Origin: Alphaproteobacteria bacterium
GTDB taxonomy: Bacteria; Pseudomonadota; Alphaproteobacteria; Micropepsales; Micropepsaceae
Direction: 5' to 3'
DNA length: 64,000 bases
Assembly: GCA_016783965.1 (NCBI GenBank)
Contig: JADHVO010000004.1
Coordinates: forward strand, 310,001-374,000
Shown here: one piece after another, positions 52,719 to 62,075 of the stretch
Layout: the number at the start of each line of letters is the position of its first letter
How positions within the stretch are numbered: position 1 is the first letter of the stretch
Made by a program: the position numbers and the translations under genes
The notes under the pieces: model-generated
What the model was told of the DNA's origin: nothing
What the model saw: the letters and a program-made list of their open reading frames with translations, nothing else
The model's database searches: none

Positions 52719-54320
52719 TCAGACGAACTGGCGCAGGGTGAAATAAAGGCCACCGGCCAGGATGATGGCGGCGGGCAGGGTCAGCACCCAGGCGAGGATG
52801 ATGCTGCGAATCGTGCTCCATTGCAGGCCCGAACCGTTGGCCGCCATGGTGCCGGCGACTCCGCTGGACAGGATGTGGGTGGTCGAAACGGGTAGGCCGT
52901 AGAGTTCCGACGCCCCGATCGTGAGGGCCGCGACCAGCTCCGCCGAAGCGCCCTGGGCATAGGTCAGGTGCGTCTTGCCTATGCGCTCGCCGACGGTGAC
53001 CACAATGCGCTTCCATCCGACCATGGTGCCGAGGCCAAGGGCAAAGGCGACGCACACCTTCACCCAGAACGGAATGTAGCGCGTGCCGTGCTGAAGATCG
53101 GCGGCGTAGGTCGTGAGCGTGTCGTTCTCGCCGGACGAGAAGGTCGTGGCCGGCAGCAGGCGGATCGCTTCCGCGGTCAGGTACATGTCGTTGCGGACGT
53201 TGGGCGTGGCCGCCGCGGGAATGTGGCGGATCGTGCCATAGCTTTGCACATGTCCCGCAATGTCGGCGGAGAGCGAACCGAGGGCCGCGAAGACTTCGGG
53301 TTTGTCGAGGCTCCTTGTGCGCAGCGCGGTCCCGACGGTCTGACGCGCCGCGTCAGCCGTCGGAGCGGTGGAGGCCCCTGCATGCGTCCGGAAGATGTGC
53401 GCAGCCGCCTGGCTGTGCTGCACGAAGGAAGGCATCGCCTCATCCGGCATGGTGCGGTTGAGCGCGTAGGCCGTCGGCGCGGCGCCGATCAGGATCAGCA
53501 TGATCAGGCCCATGCCCTTCTGTCCGTCATTGCCCCCATGGCCGAACGAGACGCCGGTGCAGGTGAAGATCAGGATGGCGCGAATCCACCATGGTGGCGG
53601 CGTGTGACCCTTCGGCTCCTGATAGAGCGCGGGATTGCGCACGATGAACTTGATCGCGAAAAACAGCAGCGCCGAGAAAATGAAGCCCATCAGCGGACTG
53701 AACAGCAGGGCGCGGCCGACGCTCAACGCCTGGCCCCAGTCGACGCCCGAGGTCGCCTGCCCACCTGCTGCCATCAACTGGTTGGCGAGGCCGACGCCCA
53801 GGATCGAACCGATCAGTGCGTGCGAGGAGCTGTTGGGAAGGCCCAGCGCCCAGGTGCCGAGGTTCCAGATGATCGCGGCCAGCAGCAGCGCAAAGATCAT
53901 CGCGTAGCCCGCGCCGCTGCCGACCTGGAGGATCAATTCGACAGGCAAGAGCGTGACGATGGTGTAGGCCACCGCGCCGGTCGAGACCATCACGCCGGCG
54001 AAGTTGAAGAAACCGGACCACACCACGGCAAGCGCCGGCGGCATCGAGTTGGTGTAGATGACCGTCGCGACCGCGTTGGCGGTGTCGTGGAAGCCGTTCA
54101 CGAACTCGAACCCCAGCGCGATCAGGAGCGCAAGACCGAGCAGCAGGAACACGCCCACGGCGATTGTCTCGTGGGCCGCGGCAATGTCGTTGACGAGGTT
54201 CATCGCGCCATAGCCGATGGCGGCGAGCAGCAAGAGCACGAACAGCAGCTTCGACCAGGCGCTCGCCGGCTGGTCGAGGCGCGGACGGTGGCTGGTGTCG
54301 GCAAGCGTGGCGTAGGTCAT
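52719..54320 (-). CDS. PiT-family inorganic phosphate transporter
   Basis: 533 aa, about ten membrane helices. Family repeats: GFEFVNGFHDTANAVATVIY (first PD001131-like repeat) and the later GASELYGLPVSTTHILSSGV. GVSFGHGGNDGQKGMG matches the second repeat. Phosphate (or metal-phosphate) uptake driven by protons. A long central loop (about 320-420) is larger than in E. coli PitA. Confidence 0.92.
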   Translation of the reverse strand: MTYATLADTSHRPRLDQPASAWSKLLFVLLLLAAIGYGAMNLVNDIAAAHETIAVGVFLLLGLALLIALGFEFVNGFHDTANAVATVIYTNSMPPALAVVWSGFFNFAGVMVSTGAVAYTIVTLLPVELILQVGSGAGYAMIFALLLAAIIWNLGTWALGLPNSSSHALIGSILGVGLANQLMAAGGQATSGVDWGQALSVGRALLFSPLMGFIFSALLFFAIKFIVRNPALYQEPKGHTPPPWWIRAILIFTCTGVSFGHGGNDGQKGMGLIMLILIGAAPTAYALNRTMPDEAMPSFVQHSQAAAHIFRTHAGASTAPTADAARQTVGTALRTRSLDKPEVFAALGSLSADIAGHVQSYGTIRHIPAAATPNVRNDMYLTAEAIRLLPATTFSSGENDTLTTYAADLQHGTRYIPFWVKVCVAFALGLGTMVGWKRIVVTVGERIGKTHLTYAQGASAELVAALTIGASELYGLPVSTTHILSSGVAGTMAANGSGLQWSTIRSIILAWVLTLPAAIILAGGLYFTLRQFV

Positions 54321-54423
54321 TAGCGCGGCGGGGATAAAGGTGCTTCCTTAGATAGTTGGCAGGATGCAACATTTTGATGACAGCAGTCCCGACCAAAATT
54401 TGCCTTGAAGGGAGAGATGCCGC

Positions 54424-55254
54424 ATGAGCGAGCCCCTGGTCCTGATCGACAACCCGGCGCCGTTTGTGCGGCGGCTGACGCTCAATCGGCCGCACAAGCG
54501 CAATGCGCTGTCGAACGCATTGCGCGGCGAGCTGTTCGCCGCGCTGGACGCGGCGGACCGCGACGATGACGTCCGTGCAACCATCCTGCGTGGTGCGGGA
54601 TCATGCTTCTCCGCCGGGTACGACCTTTCGGGCGAAGGCGGCGCGCTGCCCTATCAGACAGCGGGCGGCGCAGGCCAATGGGCGCGGCATGTGGTGGAAG
54701 GCGCGTTCCGCATCTGGGACCTGGCCAAGCCGGTGATCGCGCAGGTGCATGGCTGGTGCCTCGCCGGCGGGTCTGAACTCGCGACGGCGTGCGACCTGGT
54801 TTACGTGGCGGAGGATGCGCAGATCGGGTATCCGCCGGTGCGCATGATGAGCCCGCCGGACAACCAGTTCCACGCCTGGTTGTGCGGACTTCGGCCCGCG
54901 ATGGAGATGATGCTGACCGGCGATGCGATCAGCGGCGTCGAAGCGGTGCGCGTTGGTTTTGCCAATCGCGCCTTCGCGGCGGACGCCCTGGATCGCGAAG
55001 TGCTGGCGCTCGCGGAGCGCATCGCCAAAATTCCGACCGACGTGCAGCAGATGAACAAGCGCAGCGTGCATCGCGCGATGGAGATCATGGGCCTGCGTGC
55101 GGCGATCCGCGCCGGAACAGAGATCCAGGCGCTGGCGCTGACCACGGCGTCGTCGCGCGAGACCTTCGGAAAGGTTCGCGAGAACCTGAAGGAAGGGCTG
55201 AGCGCACGCGATGGCGCGTTCGGCGACTATCGGACGAAGGAGCAGGCACCGTGA
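54424..55254 (+). CDS. Enoyl-CoA hydratase/isomerase family
   Basis: 276 aa, crotonase fold. NRPHKRNALSNALRGELFAA, oxyanion loop GAGSCFSAGYDLSGEGG and GWCLAGGSELATACDLVY. The two catalytic Glu of true hydratases are not both clear, so hydratase versus another crotonase activity is open. Overlaps the next gene by GTGA. Confidence 0.87.
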   Translation: MSEPLVLIDNPAPFVRRLTLNRPHKRNALSNALRGELFAALDAADRDDDVRATILRGAGSCFSAGYDLSGEGGALPYQTAGGAGQWARHVVEGAFRIWDLAKPVIAQVHGWCLAGGSELATACDLVYVAEDAQIGYPPVRMMSPPDNQFHAWLCGLRPAMEMMLTGDAISGVEAVRVGFANRAFAADALDREVLALAERIAKIPTDVQQMNKRSVHRAMEIMGLRAAIRAGTEIQALALTTASSRETFGKVRENLKEGLSARDGAFGDYRTKEQAP

Positions 55255-55703
55255 ATGCCATCGCAGCGGCTGGCGGCGGGTTCCTGCTTGCGGTCCTGTG
55301 GTTCGACCTGATGTTCGACGTCCAGACACGCGGGCTTAGCGGGCCACAGCTGCCCGCGGACGTCCTGGCATCGATATCGGCGTATTATCGGCGCGTGACG
55401 ACGCAGGCCCGGCCGATGAACCGGTTGATCGCGGCGGTCATGTTCCTGACCCTGATCGCAATCGCCATCGAGATCGTCCGCCACGCGTATGCGGCCTGGA
55501 TCTGCTGGGTCTCGCTGGCCCTGGCACTGGCCGGCATCGGGATCGCGTTGTTGCGAACCGTGAAAAACGCGGTCCGCCTGGGTGGCACGATGGACCCGCC
55601 CGAGGTGCAGAGCGCCCTTGCTCGCGGGATCTATCGCGATCATCTGTTCAGTCTTGTGGCAATGGCTTCGATGGTCGGGCTCCAACTGGCTGCCGCGTTC
55701 TGA
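55251..55703 (+). CDS. Four-TM membrane protein, unknown
   Basis: 150 aa from GTG 55251 (overlaps the previous stop). Helices at about 3-22, 57-77, 83-103, 128-148; PEVQSALARGIYRDHLFSLV before the last helix. No family recognised; the overlap suggests co-expression with the crotonase gene. Confidence 0.6.
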   Translation: MNAIAAAGGGFLLAVLWFDLMFDVQTRGLSGPQLPADVLASISAYYRRVTTQARPMNRLIAAVMFLTLIAIAIEIVRHAYAAWICWVSLALALAGIGIALLRTVKNAVRLGGTMDPPEVQSALARGIYRDHLFSLVAMASMVGLQLAAAF

Positions 55704-55724
55704 ATCGCCAGGCCGGGCACGGTG

Positions 55725-57782
55725 CTACCACACCCGCACGCGCTGATCGGGAGCGAGGTAGAGACGTTCGTCGGGCGTGATCCTGAATGCATCGTACCAG
55801 GCGTCGATATTGCGCACGGCCTGGGCGCGGTACATCGAGGGCGCATGGCCGTCGGTCAGGATCTGCTGGCGCAGCGTCGCTTCGCGGATCGCGTTCTGGC
55901 GGGTCTGGGCGTAGGCGAGGAAGAAGCGCTGCTCGCCCGTGAGACCGTCGATCAGCGGCGCCGGCTTGCCGCGCAGCGACGCGCGCCAGCCGTCGAACGA
56001 GGCCGAAAGACCGGCGACGTCTGCAATGTTCTCGGAGAGAGTCTGGCGGCCATTCACGTTTACGCCGGGAAACGGCGAGTAGAGCGAATACTGGTTCGCC
56101 AGGCGCGTGGCCGAGTCCTTGAAGTGCGCGAAATCGGCGTCCGTCCACCAGTTGAAGAGACGGCCATTGGAGTCGAACTGCGCGCCCTGGTCGTCGAAGC
56201 TGTGGCTGATCTCGTGCCCGATCACAGAACCGATGGCGCCGAAATTGAACGCCGGATCCGCCTTCGCGTCGAAGAAGGGCGCATCCAGGATCGCGGCGGG
56301 GAAGTTGAGTGCGTTCTGGAGCGGCAGGTTCACCGCGTTCACGGTTTGCGGCGTCATGCACCATTCGGTGCGGTCGACGGCCGTACCGAGCCTGGCGACG
56401 TTGCGTTCGTATTCGAACCGCTCCGACCGCACGAGGTTGCCGAGCGCGTCGCCGCGCACGACCGCGAACTTCGCATAGTCGAGCCATTTGTCGGGATAGC
56501 CGATGCCGACATAGAGCGTGGTGAGCTTGGCCTTCGCTTTCGCCTTGGTTGCAGGACTCATCCAGTCCAGCGCATCGATGCGGCGGCCGAATGCAGCCTT
56601 GATCTGATCGACCATCGCCTGCGCCACCGCCTTGTAGGACGGCGGGAAGAAGCGCGCGGCGAAGTCCCGGCCGACGGCCCAGCCGAGCGCGGCATTGGTG
56701 GCATCGACCGCGCGCTTCCAGCGCGGGCGCTGTTGCGGCGTCCCCGAAAGCGTCGATCCGTAGAAATCGAATCGCTCATCGACAAACGCCTTGGGCAGCA
56801 CGGACGAATAATGGTTGAGGAGATGGAAGGTCAGATAGTCCTTCCATACCGCAATCGGCGTGCTGCCGACGATGGCGGCGATGCCCGGCACCGCGGTGGG
56901 CTGCCAGATGGTGACAGTCGCCTGGCTGGAGAGCGTGGCGCCTGCAAAGAACGCATCCCAGTCGATGCCCGGCGCCTTCTTCGCGAAGTCGGCGCGGGTC
57001 CACGCATTGTCTGCCTTGAGCACATCCTCGGAATCGGCGCGGCTGCCGTGCGCCTGCGCGATGCGGGTCTCGAGCGCCAGGATGGCGGTGGCCTTCGCTT
57101 CCGCGTCAGGCTGCGCAACGCCAGCGAGCGTGAGGATCTTGGCGATGTGCGCCTGATAGGACTGGCGCGCGGAAACCATCGGCGCGTCATTGCTCACATA
57201 ATATTCCCTGTCCGGCAGGCCGAGACCGCCTTGCAGCAGATAGGCGGTGAAGTGGTCGGGATCGTTGAAGCCCGGCGCGACCCAGAGGCCGAACAGATTC
57301 TCGGTGTAGAAATTCGTGTTGTTGAGGGCGTCGACGTCGGCGAGCAGGGACTGCCCGAGGGCGCGCGACAGGTCGGCCTTGCCGCGGATGGCGGCGATGC
57401 GTTCGAGCGCGGGCTTGAGCGGCGCGAGCCCCTTCGCCTCGATGCCCGCCTCGTCCATGTAGCTGGCATAGAAGTCCGCGACCTTGGCGTCGTCGCTGCC
57501 GGGCGGGTTGTTCTTTTTGGCGATGTCCTCGATCAGGTCGGCGGTGCGCTTGGCGGCCTTGTCGCGCAGGGTGGAGAACGAACCCCAGGACGCCTGGTCC
57601 GGAGGGATCACCGCCTGCTTCAGCCAGCCCCCATTGGCATAAAGGTTGAAGTCGTCGCCGGGACGGATGGTGGTGTCCATGTTGGCGGTCTGCACGCCGT
57701 GCTGCTCGATGGCGGCGGCCGCCGTGACGATGGCGGCGGCGCAGACAAGCGGAAGGGCGAGAAGAAGGCGGCGCAGGCGCAT
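55725..57782 (-). CDS. M13-family (neprilysin/PepO-like) metallopeptidase
   Basis: 685 aa from ATG 57782. Signal peptide RRLLLALPLVCAAAIVT. Full M13 plan: DDFNLYANGGWLK, substrate Asn-Ala motif (TVNAVNLPLQNAL), zinc motif VIGHEISHSFDDQG with catalytic Glu, third ligand in ENIADVAG, and a CxxW-like end replaced by DQRVRVW. Periplasmic peptide degradation. Upstream on the same strand lies a tiny separate transcription unit (57902-58126). Confidence 0.95.
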   Translation of the reverse strand: MRLRRLLLALPLVCAAAIVTAAAAIEQHGVQTANMDTTIRPGDDFNLYANGGWLKQAVIPPDQASWGSFSTLRDKAAKRTADLIEDIAKKNNPPGSDDAKVADFYASYMDEAGIEAKGLAPLKPALERIAAIRGKADLSRALGQSLLADVDALNNTNFYTENLFGLWVAPGFNDPDHFTAYLLQGGLGLPDREYYVSNDAPMVSARQSYQAHIAKILTLAGVAQPDAEAKATAILALETRIAQAHGSRADSEDVLKADNAWTRADFAKKAPGIDWDAFFAGATLSSQATVTIWQPTAVPGIAAIVGSTPIAVWKDYLTFHLLNHYSSVLPKAFVDERFDFYGSTLSGTPQQRPRWKRAVDATNAALGWAVGRDFAARFFPPSYKAVAQAMVDQIKAAFGRRIDALDWMSPATKAKAKAKLTTLYVGIGYPDKWLDYAKFAVVRGDALGNLVRSERFEYERNVARLGTAVDRTEWCMTPQTVNAVNLPLQNALNFPAAILDAPFFDAKADPAFNFGAIGSVIGHEISHSFDDQGAQFDSNGRLFNWWTDADFAHFKDSATRLANQYSLYSPFPGVNVNGRQTLSENIADVAGLSASFDGWRASLRGKPAPLIDGLTGEQRFFLAYAQTRQNAIREATLRQQILTDGHAPSMYRAQAVRNIDAWYDAFRITPDERLYLAPDQRVRVW

Positions 57783-57901
57783 GTGTTTCCCCGAGCGTCC
57801 GCGTGGACGCGGAACGTGTTTCGTCCGTGGTCGTACCACGGTGGGCGCGCACCGTCGCGATCACGACCGTGTGTGCCCGCAACCTGGCGCTTGAGAGGTG
57901 T

Positions 57902-57944
57902 AAAAAACAAGAAGGGCCACCGGTATGCATCCCGATGGCCCTTC
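57902..57944 (-). terminator. Terminator of the small transcription unit
   Basis: 9-bp stem GAAGGGCCA/TGGCCCTTC (57911-57919 with 57936-57944), minus strand continues CTTGTTTTTTA. It lies 41 bp after the small ORF and 120 bp before the M13 start. Confidence 0.85.
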
Positions 57945-57985
57945 CATTGTCCTACTGCGGTCCGTTTCGGGCCGCGAGGCGTCGC

Positions 57986-58063
57986 TTACGCGGCGCTGAC
58001 CTCACCAGAGGCGAGGATCCAGGTCGCGGCTTCCGACGTCCGCAGGTAATGACAATGAGACAC
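57986..58063 (-). CDS. 25-codon small ORF with extreme Shine-Dalgarno
   Basis: GTG 58063 to TAA 57986; peptide starts MSHCHYLRTSEAATW and ends GEVSAA. Too short for routine gene finding. Support: AGAAAGGAGGTGATCCAG (58080-58063 side) is complementary along 18 nt to the expected alphaproteobacterial 16S 3' end, and the core AGGAGG lies 7 nt from the GTG. A promoter (58098-58126) and terminator (57902-57944) frame it. No repeated regulatory codons and no known peptide family recognised. It could be a free micropeptide or a leader controlling the M13 peptidase gene. Confidence 0.65.
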   Translation of the reverse strand: MSHCHYLRTSEAATWILASGEVSAA

Positions 58064-58097
58064 TGGATCACCTCCTTTCTGATATTGTTGCAATGTC

Positions 58098-58126
58098 GAT
58101 ATAGGCGATTTGGCGCGGTTTTGTAA
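58098..58126 (-). promoter_or_regulatory. Promoter of the small transcription unit
   Basis: Minus strand: -35 TTACAA (58126-58121), 17-bp spacer, -10 TATATC (58103-58098). Transcription would start near 58091, giving about a 28-nt leader. Confidence 0.6.
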
Positions 58127-58264
58127 GAGGCGCGCAGGCAACAGGTGCGGTGTTTCCTGCCCCGTTTACGGAAATGTGGATCGCGGCGCGTGAGCGGCGC
58201 GAGGCGGAAGGGGGAGAATCCCGGCGAAGAGAGTCTTGCATCTTCGGTGCATTTGCCCCATCCA

Positions 58265-58307
58265 CCATCGCTACGCGATGGTCCCCCTTCCCCGTAAATG
58301 GGGAAGG
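58265..58307. repeat. Two-hairpin palindromic element
   Basis: Hairpin A CCATCGC-TAC-GCGATGG (58265-58281), hairpin B CCTTCCCC/GGGGAAGG (58286-58293, 58300-58307). Third copy of the plan at 270 and 47797; ends 3 bp after the aldolase stop. Confidence 0.8.
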
Positions 58308-58310
58308 AAA

Positions 58311-59063
58311 CTATCTGAACTGCGCCGCCAGCGCGGCTCCAGACGAGAGCAGCGCTTCGTCGGACGTGACGACGACGAAGTCGAAGCCTTTGGCGATCAT
58401 CTGTTTCGAATACGCGACCGACTTGCAGTAGATGGCGCAGCGTTTGCCGGCGGCCTTGGTCGCGGCAAGGATGTCGTCGATGGCTTTGACCACGACCGGA
58501 TCGGTCGGGTCGGCACGCGGTTCGCGGCCGAGCGAAAGACTAAGATCGGTGGGACCGATGAAGACGACATCGAGTTCCTTCACCGCGGCGATGCTGCGCA
58601 CGTTGGCGAGCGCTTTCGCGGATTCGACCTGCGCCATGGTGAGGATGGTCTCGTTGGCTTTCGCGAGATAATCGTTGCCGCCGTAGAGCACCGCGCGCTT
58701 GGGGCCGACGCTGCGGGTGCCTTGCGGCGCATAGCGGCAGGCGGAGACGAAGGCCTCGCACTGCTCCGCCGTGTCGATATTGGGGCAGATCACGCCGTAA
58801 GCTCCGGCATCGAGCACGCGGTTGATATCGCCGGGATTGTTCCACGGCACGCGCACCAGCGGCACGGCATGGGTGGTGGAGATCGCCGTCAGCATCTGCA
58901 CCACGCCGGCGAAATCAGCCTGGCCGTGCTGCATGTCGATGGTGAGGCTGTCCCAGCCCTGATGCGCGAGGATCTCGGTCGGCAGAATGCCGCCCAGGCT
59001 GACCCAGACATTGGTGACGGCGCGGCCTTCGGCCCAGGCCTCGCGCAAGCGGTTGGGACGCAT
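58311..59063 (-). CDS. HpcH/HpaI-family aldolase
   Basis: 250 aa from ATG 59063 (GAGAGAG upstream; ATG 59108 would add 15). TIM-barrel class II aldolase: TIDMQHGQAD (catalytic His region), LVRVPWNNPGDINRVLDAGA, GVICPNIDTAEQ and VVFIGPTDLSLSLG. Metal-dependent cleavage of 4-hydroxy-2-oxo acids or related compounds; substrate not assignable. Confidence 0.9.
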   Translation of the reverse strand: MRPNRLREAWAEGRAVTNVWVSLGGILPTEILAHQGWDSLTIDMQHGQADFAGVVQMLTAISTTHAVPLVRVPWNNPGDINRVLDAGAYGVICPNIDTAEQCEAFVSACRYAPQGTRSVGPKRAVLYGGNDYLAKANETILTMAQVESAKALANVRSIAAVKELDVVFIGPTDLSLSLGREPRADPTDPVVVKAIDDILAATKAAGKRCAIYCKSVAYSKQMIAKGFDFVVVTSDEALLSSGAALAAQFR

Positions 59064-59134
59064 GAGAATCTCTCTCGACAGACGGACAAAGCCTAGCGCA
59101 GCGTTCAAGCCTTGGCGATTCAGCGGACGACGGG

Positions 59135-60259
59135 ATGAAGCGCATCTGGAGCGTGGGCGTGCTGGCGCTGGTCGCCCTCGTGGGCGTCGGCGTGGCGTAT
59201 GGGCAGCAGTTCGGCATGCTGGGACTACTGCTGATGGCGCATGCTCCTTCGACCGCGTTCAAGGATACGCCGCAGCCGCCCGCGCCGGACTATGCCAATC
59301 GCGCATCATGGGGCGCCCTGCCCGACATGCAGGATGCAACCGATGTCTCGCCGCCGGGCGTGCCACTGGCGGACGCAGAGACGGCACCGGTGGACGTGTT
59401 CTTCGTGCACCCCACGACGTTCTTCTCCAACAGCGCGTGGAACCAGGACCTGAGCGACGCCGATACCAACAAACGCACCGACATGGGACCGTATCGCGCG
59501 CAGGCGAGCGCGTTCAGCGGCTGCTGTGCGGTTTATGCACCGCGCTATCGGCAGTTCACGTTCAGCGCGGTGTTCAACTATGACGCCAATTCGCGCGCGG
59601 CGGAGGGCCTCGCCTATTCCGACGTGAAGCGGGCGTTCCAGTATTACATCCAACACTACAACCACGGGCGGCCGTTCATCCTGGCCAGCCACAGCCAGGG
59701 CTCACGCATGCTGACCCGGCTGATCCCGGAGCTGATCGACGGCACGCCGCTCCGGAAGCGGCTGGTCGCGGCCTATGTGGTGGGCACCTGGCTGCCGGAG
59801 AGGTGGTTCGCCACACAGAAGACGATCAAGCCGTGCCAGACCGCCACCGACACGGGCTGCGTGCTGACCTGGAGCACGTTGGGCGAAGAGGCCGACGCCG
59901 ACAAGCAGCGCCACGATTTCGTGGCGCGCGCGGGATACCCGGATGCGATGGCGCAGGAGCATTTCGTCTGCACCAATCCCTTGAGCTGGAGCACGGGCAG
60001 CGAAGCCGTCCCGGCGAGCGCGAACCTGGGCGGGTGGACGCCGGGACCAAGCGATCCGCCGCGGCCGATCGATCCGAACGTGGTCGGCGCACGCTGCGAG
60101 AACGGCGCGCTGTTCATCACGGATCCGGCACCGCGCGCCTATCATTTGGTGAAACTGCCAGGCGAGAACTATCACAATTACGATTACCAGCTGTTCTGGA
60201 TGAATGTGCGCCAGAACGCGATGGACCGCGTAAAGGCGTATCTCGCGACGGAACATTGA
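59135..60259 (+). CDS. DUF3089 lipase-like hydrolase, exported
   Basis: 374 aa. N-terminal signal/anchor (VGVLALVALVGVGVAYG). DUF3089 opening: DVFFVHPTTFFSNSAWNQD, nucleophile HSQGS, and His near YHNYDYQLFW. Serine hydrolase of unknown target, likely periplasmic or lipoprotein-like. Confidence 0.85.
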   Translation: MKRIWSVGVLALVALVGVGVAYGQQFGMLGLLLMAHAPSTAFKDTPQPPAPDYANRASWGALPDMQDATDVSPPGVPLADAETAPVDVFFVHPTTFFSNSAWNQDLSDADTNKRTDMGPYRAQASAFSGCCAVYAPRYRQFTFSAVFNYDANSRAAEGLAYSDVKRAFQYYIQHYNHGRPFILASHSQGSRMLTRLIPELIDGTPLRKRLVAAYVVGTWLPERWFATQKTIKPCQTATDTGCVLTWSTLGEEADADKQRHDFVARAGYPDAMAQEHFVCTNPLSWSTGSEAVPASANLGGWTPGPSDPPRPIDPNVVGARCENGALFITDPAPRAYHLVKLPGENYHNYDYQLFWMNVRQNAMDRVKAYLATEH

Positions 60260-60290
60260 ACCCGGCACGCGGGCCCTTTAGCGTCGCACC

Positions 60291-61553
60291 GTGAATCTCA
60301 ACACCGAAGTCGTCATTACAGGCGGCGGGCCGGCCGGCATGATGTGCGGGCTGCTGCTGGCGCGCGCCGGAATCGACGTGTGGGTGCTGGAGAAGCACAA
60401 GGACTTCCTGCGCGACTTCCGCGGCGACACGGTGCATCCCTCGACCCTGAGGCTGATGGACGAGCTGGGGCTGCTCGACAAATTCCTGGCACGGCCGCAC
60501 ACCGAGGTGCGGGTGATGACGGCCGAGTTCGGCAGGGAGAGCTTCAGGGTCGCGGATTTCGAACGACTGCGCGGACGCGCGAAGTTCACCGCCCTGATGC
60601 CGCAATGGGACTTCCTCGATTTTCTGGCGGAAGAAGCGCGGCGCTATCCCTCGTTCCACATCGCGATGGAGGCGGAAGTCACCGAGCTGATGGCCAAGGG
60701 CAATCGCATCGTCGGCGTGCGGGTGAAGACGCCGGAGGGCGCTGGCGACCTGCTGGCGAAGCTGGTGATCGGCGCCGACGGACGGCATTCGACAGTGCGC
60801 GACAAGGCGAAGCTCAAGGTCGTCGATATCGGTGCGCCGTTCGACGTCTTGTGGCTGCGCCTGCCGTTCGCGGCGGGCGATCCGAAGGAGCCGGTGGCGC
60901 GGTTCGTGGGCGGCGGATTCTTCGTGATGCTCTATCGCGGCGATTACTGGCAGTGCGCGATGGTCATCGCCAAGGGCGGGTACGACACGATCAAGGCGGA
61001 GGGCCTGTCGGGGTTCCAGGCGCGGCTGCGCACGGCCGCCGGCTTTGCGCGCGATCGCGCGGAGACGGTCACGTCCTTCGACCAGGTGCACCTGCTGACG
61101 GTGAAGGTCGACCGGCTGGAGAAATGGGCGCGGCGGGGATTGCTGTGCATCGGCGATGCGGCGCATGCGATGAGCCCGGTGGGCGGCGTGGGCATCAACC
61201 TCGCAATCCAGGATGCGGTGGCGGCGGCGAACATCCTGGCGGCGACCTTGAAGAAGCGCACGCCGTCCGTGCACGAGCTGGCGCGGGTGCAGAAACGCCG
61301 CGAATGGCCGACGCGCGTGGTGCAGCGGTTCCAGGTGATCGCGCAGAACCAGGTGCTGGCGCGGACGATCCGTTCGCAGGTGACGCCGAAACCGCCATGG
61401 CCGCTGTATGTGCTGGACCGCTGGGGCTGGCTCCGGCAATGGCCTGCCCGGTTCCTGGGCATTGGCATGCGGCCGGAACATGTGCGCACGCCGGCGGTGC
61501 TGCTGGAGCCGCGTCTTCCTGAACTCAAGACAGGCGATAGCGCGCCCACTTGA
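60291..61553 (+). CDS. FAD-dependent aromatic/PHBH-type monooxygenase
   Basis: 420 aa from GTG 60291. FAD fingerprint VVITGGGPAGMMCGLLLARA, DG motif VIGADGRHSTVR and second FAD motif CIGDAAHAMSPVGGVGINLA. UbiH/PHBH superfamily hydroxylase; could act on an aromatic or polyketide substrate. No ubiquinone genes nearby. 3' end overlaps the convergent GNAT gene by 29 bp. Confidence 0.88.
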   Translation: MNLNTEVVITGGGPAGMMCGLLLARAGIDVWVLEKHKDFLRDFRGDTVHPSTLRLMDELGLLDKFLARPHTEVRVMTAEFGRESFRVADFERLRGRAKFTALMPQWDFLDFLAEEARRYPSFHIAMEAEVTELMAKGNRIVGVRVKTPEGAGDLLAKLVIGADGRHSTVRDKAKLKVVDIGAPFDVLWLRLPFAAGDPKEPVARFVGGGFFVMLYRGDYWQCAMVIAKGGYDTIKAEGLSGFQARLRTAAGFARDRAETVTSFDQVHLLTVKVDRLEKWARRGLLCIGDAAHAMSPVGGVGINLAIQDAVAAANILAATLKKRTPSVHELARVQKRREWPTRVVQRFQVIAQNQVLARTIRSQVTPKPPWPLYVLDRWGWLRQWPARFLGIGMRPEHVRTPAVLLEPRLPELKTGDSAPT

Positions 61554-61992
61554 TGCCCTGATCGTCGATGCCCTGGTCGTCGAGGCCGGTCATACGCTCC
61601 CAGCCGGTGGTGTCGTAGAAGGCGATCGCCTTGCGGTTGGGGACGTCGAGCTTGAGCGTCAGCGGCTTGCCGATCCGCTTGCGGACGAAATCGACCAGCG
61701 CGCGGCCGATACCGAGGCCCTGCGCTTGCGGGTCGACGTAGAGGCAGTGGACGAAGTTCTCTTCCTTGAACAGCGAGAGGATGCCGACCAGCGCGTCGCT
61801 CATATAGGCGAGCCAGACCTCTTCCTGTTGCGCAAAGGCGATGAAGTCGCGCGCCTGGAAGTGGCCGACCGGGCGCCAGAAGAAGGCGGCGGTACCGGAG
61901 CGCTCATAGAGTGCGGCCGCGTCTTCGATCTCCGCGGCGGTCTTCGCCTTGCGGATGGTAAGCGACAGCGTGGAGCAGACGGGTCGGCCCAT
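61525..61992 (-). CDS. GNAT-family N-acetyltransferase
   Basis: 155 aa. FVHCLYVDPQAQGLGIGRAL is the acetyl-CoA loop (Q/R-x-x-G-x-G), then LKLDVPNRKAIAFYDTTGWE. The last stretch has a short duplicated GIDDQGI. Substrate unknown. Confidence 0.88.
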   Translation of the reverse strand: MGRPVCSTLSLTIRKAKTAAEIEDAAALYERSGTAAFFWRPVGHFQARDFIAFAQQEEVWLAYMSDALVGILSLFKEENFVHCLYVDPQAQGLGIGRALVDFVRKRIGKPLTLKLDVPNRKAIAFYDTTGWERMTGLDDQGIDDQGIKWARYRLS

Positions 61993-62075
61993 GACCTACG
62001 TTACACCACAACCCGCCATCGTGCAGTGTGCATCGATCCGCGGTCGCTTCGCGCCGGGGATGATCGCGCGCGCGA

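Noticed and set aside
55722..58049. 775-codon plus-strand frame opposite the M13 peptidase
   Set aside because: Mirror of the peptidase codons; no family features and no start site.
58060..58080. Plus-strand sequence identical to the 3' end of 16S rRNA, considered as an rRNA fragment
   Set aside because: Only the last 18 nt match; the sequence just before does not continue as 16S (expected ...GAACCTGCGG). Better explained as the complement of an extended Shine-Dalgarno.
60117..61481. 454-codon minus-strand frame opposite the FAD monooxygenase
   Set aside because: Shadow of a gene with full FAD motifs on the plus strand.
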